Assembly: GCF_024713945.1 (NCBI RefSeq)
Contig: NW_027461518.1
Coordinates: 310,001 to 374,000, forward strand
Direction of reading: 5' to 3'
DNA: 64,000 nt
Source: Dermatophagoides farinae
Lineage: Eukaryota > Arthropoda > Arachnida > Sarcoptiformes > Pyroglyphidae
Position numbers and translations under genes: made by a program. The notes beneath the pieces are model-generated. The model did not search any database. It saw nothing but the letters and a program-made list of their open reading frames with translations, and was not told the origin of the DNA. Shown piece by piece: positions 59,274-64,000 of this stretch. How positions within the stretch are numbered: the stretch's first letter is position 1; every line of letters begins with the position of its first letter.

Positions 59274-62200
59274 ATGTTTTTCTCACAATATAATGAACTA
59301 GAAACTTTTAATAATGCACGAGAAGTATTATATAATACTTTAGCAGGATATTATTTAACCAAAACTGAAATTCAAGAAGCAGTTGACGTTTTCATTATTT
59401 CTACTTTGCAGTAAGTTTTATAAATCTAGTAGGTTTACCTCAATAAAAATTAGTGGTTGGCTTATAATAATAAAAATTGATTTAAAAGCTTATTACGAAA
59501 TATGTTCTTTTAGTTCCAAAAAATTACCTATCTTAGAACTTTCTAAAGCGTTATCTTGTTCGAGAAATAATATTAATAATGATGCCATCAAAGAAATCGA
59601 AAAAGTAATTGATAAATTAATGACAAGAGTTCAGAATGATGAGAACGCTGCAGTGAATGATAAACAGTCGCCTCGTTTGACGAGAATAAAATTACCAGCA
59701 AATGCAGTGATGAATGACAATTTCAGTGAAAATATAAATATAAATGGAAACCCTTGTTTGGATTTTGATTCACTTTTATCAAGTGAAATTCAAAAATTAC
59801 ATAATAAGTTTACTTCAAGTGGTTTGATAGCTCCAGCTATTGAAAATGTGTTAACCAAATACTATAATGGATATATCATCAATTGTTGCGCTGAGATAAC
59901 TGGTTTAATTGAATTATATTTACGAGTGGAGGAGATATTTTATACTAGTGAAAATCCCGTGGCGGAGCTCGTTATTCATAGTAAAAGGCCTGAAATGACT
60001 ACTGATCAGCTTTTATATTTTGCTAGAAGTCATCAAGCTCTAAAAAGAAAGAATATTTTAATTCTAAGCTTATTAAATATTATATCTTCTAAACCCATAT
60101 TGTTATCTTTATTTGATCCATTAGAACATTCGGTACGTCAGCTTTCAAATTTATCCAAAATCGAATATAGTGAAGTAACCGATGCCACGAGAACTTTATT
60201 ATTATGTGTAAGAGAAGGAGTTCCTTTTGATCAACATACGATGGAGGTCATGGCTCGATTGAAGGCAGTAATTGAATATGGAAATTCGGGAGCCACAAGT
60301 CCTTTTACATCTATGCATCATTTGTTTCGAGATCCAGAATCAATGCAATTTGATATGGCTCATTTGCCTAATTATAACGAATATAATAATGAAGTCTCAA
60401 CTTTCAAAGAATTATTAAAAATTATTCAACCGACCTTAGATATTACACAATATTCTACTGAGGCCCTACTATTTGCTATTTGCAATGGAGATAGAGAAAT
60501 TAGTGAATTAGCAATTAAACTTGTACTTTTACGAGTAAACGGTTTTCGTTGGCAGATATTGAAATCATTAAATATAAAATTTCAAGATGATGTTTGGAAT
60601 ATTTGCGATGAAGAAACTAAAAGTAAACATACTTATAAACAAGAAAAAAATTCAGTTATTGTACGATGGATGAGTCCTCCTATTATTTCTTATGAATGGT
60701 TACAACGTTCGAATGATTGTTTAAGGCCTGATAATCAGTGTGCAAACGAATCTGAAGTTGGCTTCAAAGAAACATCGATATCATCAGGTCATTCTGCTTA
60801 TGTTAATAGAGGAGCGAAATTTTATCATATGATAAACGATTTTTCTGTTGTCACAGATGCTGAGTATGATATTGATATGCTTTATAATACGCTGGCTATA
60901 GTAATTACAAACCCTAATAACATTTCCGTTTCTTTGAGAGAAAAATTAACAGAATTGATGGAGATTGAATTGCTTTATGCTGTTTCAATTAAGCCTAAAG
61001 GAGTTAGAAATTTATTTATACTTTTCATTAATTTAGAATTCTCCATTGACAATTTCGTTGATTTACTAAACGAAAATGCCGATACGTTAGCAAGAATCAA
61101 TATCAATTTAGTTTATTTAACACACTTAGCCAACCATCCTTCAGACAACACTTCACCAGCCAAAAATTCGTTTATTACAGGATTGCCAAAAGTAGCTCCT
61201 GTCTTAAACCATTATTATTATCGTAATATTAAAGAAATTCCCTATGCCAATACAGCGCCGTTTCATAAAAATTATTTTGTGGAAGAAAAATTATTACGAC
61301 ATTGTGAGCTCCCTCTTATACAAAATCTTGAACTTCGTCGAATGAGATTATATAACATTTGCAAGTTACCATGTATGTACCCTAACATACATGTCTATGA
61401 AGCCGTTCCAAAAGCAAAAACTGATGAGACACCAAGATTCTTATTAAGATTAATCACAAATATTAATAGTGCAATAACTAGTGATATTGGGTTATATGAA
61501 GTTGAAAAATTAATTGTAAATGGTTTGAACCATTTGGAGTTATTGATGCGTGAAAAAAAAAATGCTTCCAATAACCATATTCTTCTATCCGTAAATTATA
61601 TTAAAGTAAATGATGTACTTTGCGACAATTCTGGAAATAAGGAATTTGAACAACTAAATAAACTAACCCCTCAGCTAGCAGAACAAATTGTAAGAGATTT
61701 TTATAACAAATATTCACAAAGAATTAAAAAATTTAAATGTAATACCATAGAAGTAAGATTTAAAACTAAAATAATAGATGCTGATAAACGTTATAAGCCA
61801 GTTAATTTAACTGATGGATCGTACCCTTGCAGAGTTATTCTACATATCGGAGAAACAGTTAAAACTGAAAGATATGTAGAATTACAAAATCCGTCGACAG
61901 GAGAGCATATTTTTGCAGCACTTTATTCTGGCGATACTGTAAGTACGCTGTTTTTGAAAAGCAATACAAACAAATCAGTGCCCATAAATAATAAATCCGC
62001 TACACATATGAAATGTGTAACTGATTATTATAATCGAGAAGATCTTGATGGTAAAAGTGTTGATACCCCACATAGTTGGAATGGTGAATTAGAAGCAAAA
62101 CGTGAAATAGCTAAAAATGTTAACACGTTCTATGTCTATGATTTTATTGATTTACTAGAATCTGCTATGCAAGAAAGCTGGAAGAAATGTCCAAAACATA

Positions 62201-64000
62201 GTTTTACCACTGATCATCAATATCCTTCAGACAATAATCCTACATTATTACTACCAGAAAAATTGATTGAGGTTGTTGAGTTGATATTAAATAATAACCA
62301 GCAATTAGTAGAAAGTTCTAGATGTCCAGGATATAATACATGTGGAATGGTTGCTTGGAAAATGCTGCTTAGAACACCGGAATTTCCAAAAGGCAGGAGA
62401 ATAATAGTAATAGCTAATGATATCACTTATCAGCTTGGCACTTTTGGAGTTGAAGAAGATTTATTATTTTTAAAAGCTAGTGAATTGGCCCGAGAACTTG
62501 GTATTCCAAGAATTTATATTGCTGTAAATAGTGGAGCACGTATTGGCTTATCCGAAAATCTTATTAATGTGTTTTTAGTGGAATGGATTGATAAGAATAA
62601 ACCACAACTTGGTTGTAAATACATTTATTTAAAAGATGAAGATTACATTAAGGTAGGTGGAAAAAATTGTGTGAAAGCTGAAAAGGTAGTTAATTCTGAC
62701 GGCGAAGAAGTTTGGAAAATCAATGATATAATTGATACTAGTTCTAATTTAGGTGTCGAAAACCTCATGGGTAGTGCAATGATAGCTGGAGAAACAGTGA
62801 GAAATTACAAAAACAATTTTACACTTACTTTTGTTACAGGAAGAAGTGTCGGCATAGGAGCATATTTAGCTAGATTGGGCCAGCGTGTTATTCAAAAAGA
62901 TTGTGTTGCCCCAATAATATTAACAGGTTTTCAAGCTCTTAATCGAATTTTAGCTAAACAAGCTTATTCTAGTAATGATGAATTAGGTGGAACTAGGGTT
63001 ATGGCTAATAACGGAGTTACTCATCAAGTAGTTAGTAATGACTTGGAAGGTTGTATAGCTATCTTAAAATGGTTATCTTTCGTCCCAGAACACATAAACG
63101 GGCCTTTACCAATACTGATTCATCCTGGTGACCCGATTAACCGTCCGGTCAGATATACACCGAGTTCTTTAACAAATGATCCTCGATATTTATTAACTGG
63201 TTGTACTGATTCCAAAGGTTTTTGGCTTTCTGGTATATTAGATAAAGGAAGTTTTATTGAAACTCTGGAAAGATATGGCAAATCGGTTATTGCAGGCAGG
63301 GGTCGAATAGGTGGTTTACCGTTAGGTGTGATATGTGTAGAAACTCGAGTTACTTATAACTGTATCCCCGCTGATCCAGCCTTACCTTATAGCGTGGAAG
63401 AAAAATATCCTAGAGCAGGCCAGGTTTGGTTTCCTGAAAGTGCGTACAAAACTGCACAATGTATATATGATTTCAATAAAGAAGAACTTCCTTTATTGAT
63501 TCTTGCTAATTGGCGAGGTTTCAGTGGAGGTCAACACGATATGTATCATGAAATATTAAAATTTGGAAGCATGATTGTGGACGCACTCGTTGAGTATAAG
63601 CAGCCATGCATTATTTACATTCCTCCTAAAGGTGAATTGAGAGGGGGAGCATGGGTTGTTATCGATTCTCGAATAAACCCTGATTATATGGAAATGTATG
63701 CGGACACTGACAGCAGGGCTGGAGTAATCGAAACTACTGGTTTAATTGAAATTAAATATCGTGAAAAACGTCTGCGAGAACTGGCTTCCCGTGTTGACGA
63801 AAAATATACAAATACATCAAACGAACTAAAAAAATTGTTAGCGAGTGGCGTTTCACGAAATGACAAACATATAAAAGAATTAGAAGAAAAACTTGACAAG
63901 CGCTTTGAAATTTTAGCACCTGTTATGCGACAAATAGCGCTGCATTTTGCTGATTTGCATGACACTCCTGAACGTATGAAAGCTACAAATGCAATTAAGG
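59274..64000 (+). CDS. ACC1: Acetyl-CoA carboxylase, central and carboxyltransferase part, runs off the window
   Basis: Exon 1 is 59274-59410 (ATG MFFSQYNELETFNNAREV), the intron 59411-59513, exon 2 59514 to beyond 64000; about 1541 residues are visible. The splice joins NTLAGYYLTKTEI...ISTL|HSKKLPILELSKAL, equivalent to animal ACC NGYCLP...LPLLELQDIM. A long central helical domain follows, then carboxyltransferase: NTCGMVAWKMLLRTPEFPKG (about 62336), ASELARELGIPRIYIAVNSG, FVTGRSVGIGAYLARLGQR, GGTRVMANNGVTHQV, LANWRGFSGGQHDMY, GELRGGAWVVID and MEMYADTDSRAGVIE. This half transfers CO2 from carboxybiotin to acetyl-CoA. The visible end FADLHDTPERMKATNAIK shows that only about 70-80 codons are missing. 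Confidence 0.93.
59411..59513 (+). other. 103-nt intron in ACC
   Basis: Donor GTAAGT (59411), acceptor TGTTCTTTTAG (ends 59513). It is much longer than the other introns. The splice restores a conserved block (LPILELSKAL) in frame. Confidence 0.75.

Noticed and set aside
59411-59429. 19-nt mini-intron alone (GTAAGT to CTAG) in the ACC gene
   Set aside because: Splicing there leaves in-frame stops before the conserved LPILELSKAL block; only the 103-nt intron restores the domain.
1-64000. CRISPR arrays, insertion sequences, prophage or viral genes, tandem repeats, telomeric repeats
   Set aside because: None seen. Gene content and splice signals are those of a nuclear eukaryotic chromosome.

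Overview
The window is nuclear DNA of a gene-dense, AT-rich eukaryote. About 32 protein genes sit in 64 kb on both strands, with short spacers; one convergent pair of stop codons is only 18 bases apart. Most genes are uninterrupted, but ten or more carry very small GT-AG introns, mostly 24-36 nt and usually just after the start codon. The introns were placed by reading frame across exon ends, by recovered motifs (PHD finger, trehalose synthase N-terminus, acetyl-CoA carboxylase) and by the shared GTAAGT...TTTTAG signal. Kinds of gene that fit a compact unicellular protist, plausibly of apicomplexan/alveolate grade, are a calcium-dependent protein kinase (kinase plus EF-hands), a PHD-rich ISWI-like SNF2 remodeller, a trehalose-6-phosphate synthase and a eukaryotic acetyl-CoA carboxylase. 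The lineage is an inference; I saw no rRNA or tRNA that would settle it.

Layout. 1-15 kb: the 3' part of a very large unrecognised protein, a coiled-coil protein with weak THOC5 resemblance, and the PHD-SNF2 remodeller. 15-26 kb: MCM7, two small genes (one secreted), an unknown 945-residue four-exon protein, a VHS-domain trafficking protein interrupted by a -1 frame change at an A8 run, a type I membrane protein with a 28-nt intron before its membrane anchor, a shortened Slt11/RBM22-like zinc protein, and a CDPK. 27-31.5 kb: a translation cluster (eIF2A, ribosomal protein eL33, eIF3b). 31.7-39 kb: a calnexin-like ER lectin lacking its P domain, then five minus-strand genes, one a probable cohesin kleisin. 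39-50 kb: a calmodulin-like protein, a 1179-residue unknown, an FHA-like protein, NSF, a minimal EBP2, a large AT-rich spacer with a possible 45-residue ORF, and a coiled-coil protein. 50-64 kb: a multi-spanning membrane protein, trehalose-6-phosphate synthase, a COG0523/ZNG1 GTPase, a tail-anchored low-complexity protein, and acetyl-CoA carboxylase, which lies in two adjacent reading frames (BC-BCCP, then central-CT) and runs off the right edge.

The content is mostly core eukaryotic machinery: replication and chromatin (MCM7, kleisin, SNF2), translation and ribosome assembly (eIF2A, eIF3b, eL33, EBP2), splicing (Slt11-like), vesicle traffic (NSF, VHS), ER folding (calnexin-like), Ca2+ signalling (CDPK, EF-hand protein) and metabolism (TPS, ACC). 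Several members are reduced or altered. The strongest unusual signals are the mini-introns, a remodeller intron built like two mini-introns around a stop-bearing 23-nt cassette, the split ACC, the A AAA AAC slip site in the VHS gene, the P-domain-less calnexin, and several strong spacer hairpins. Base composition is visibly less AT-rich in the first half and very AT-rich after about 37 kb.
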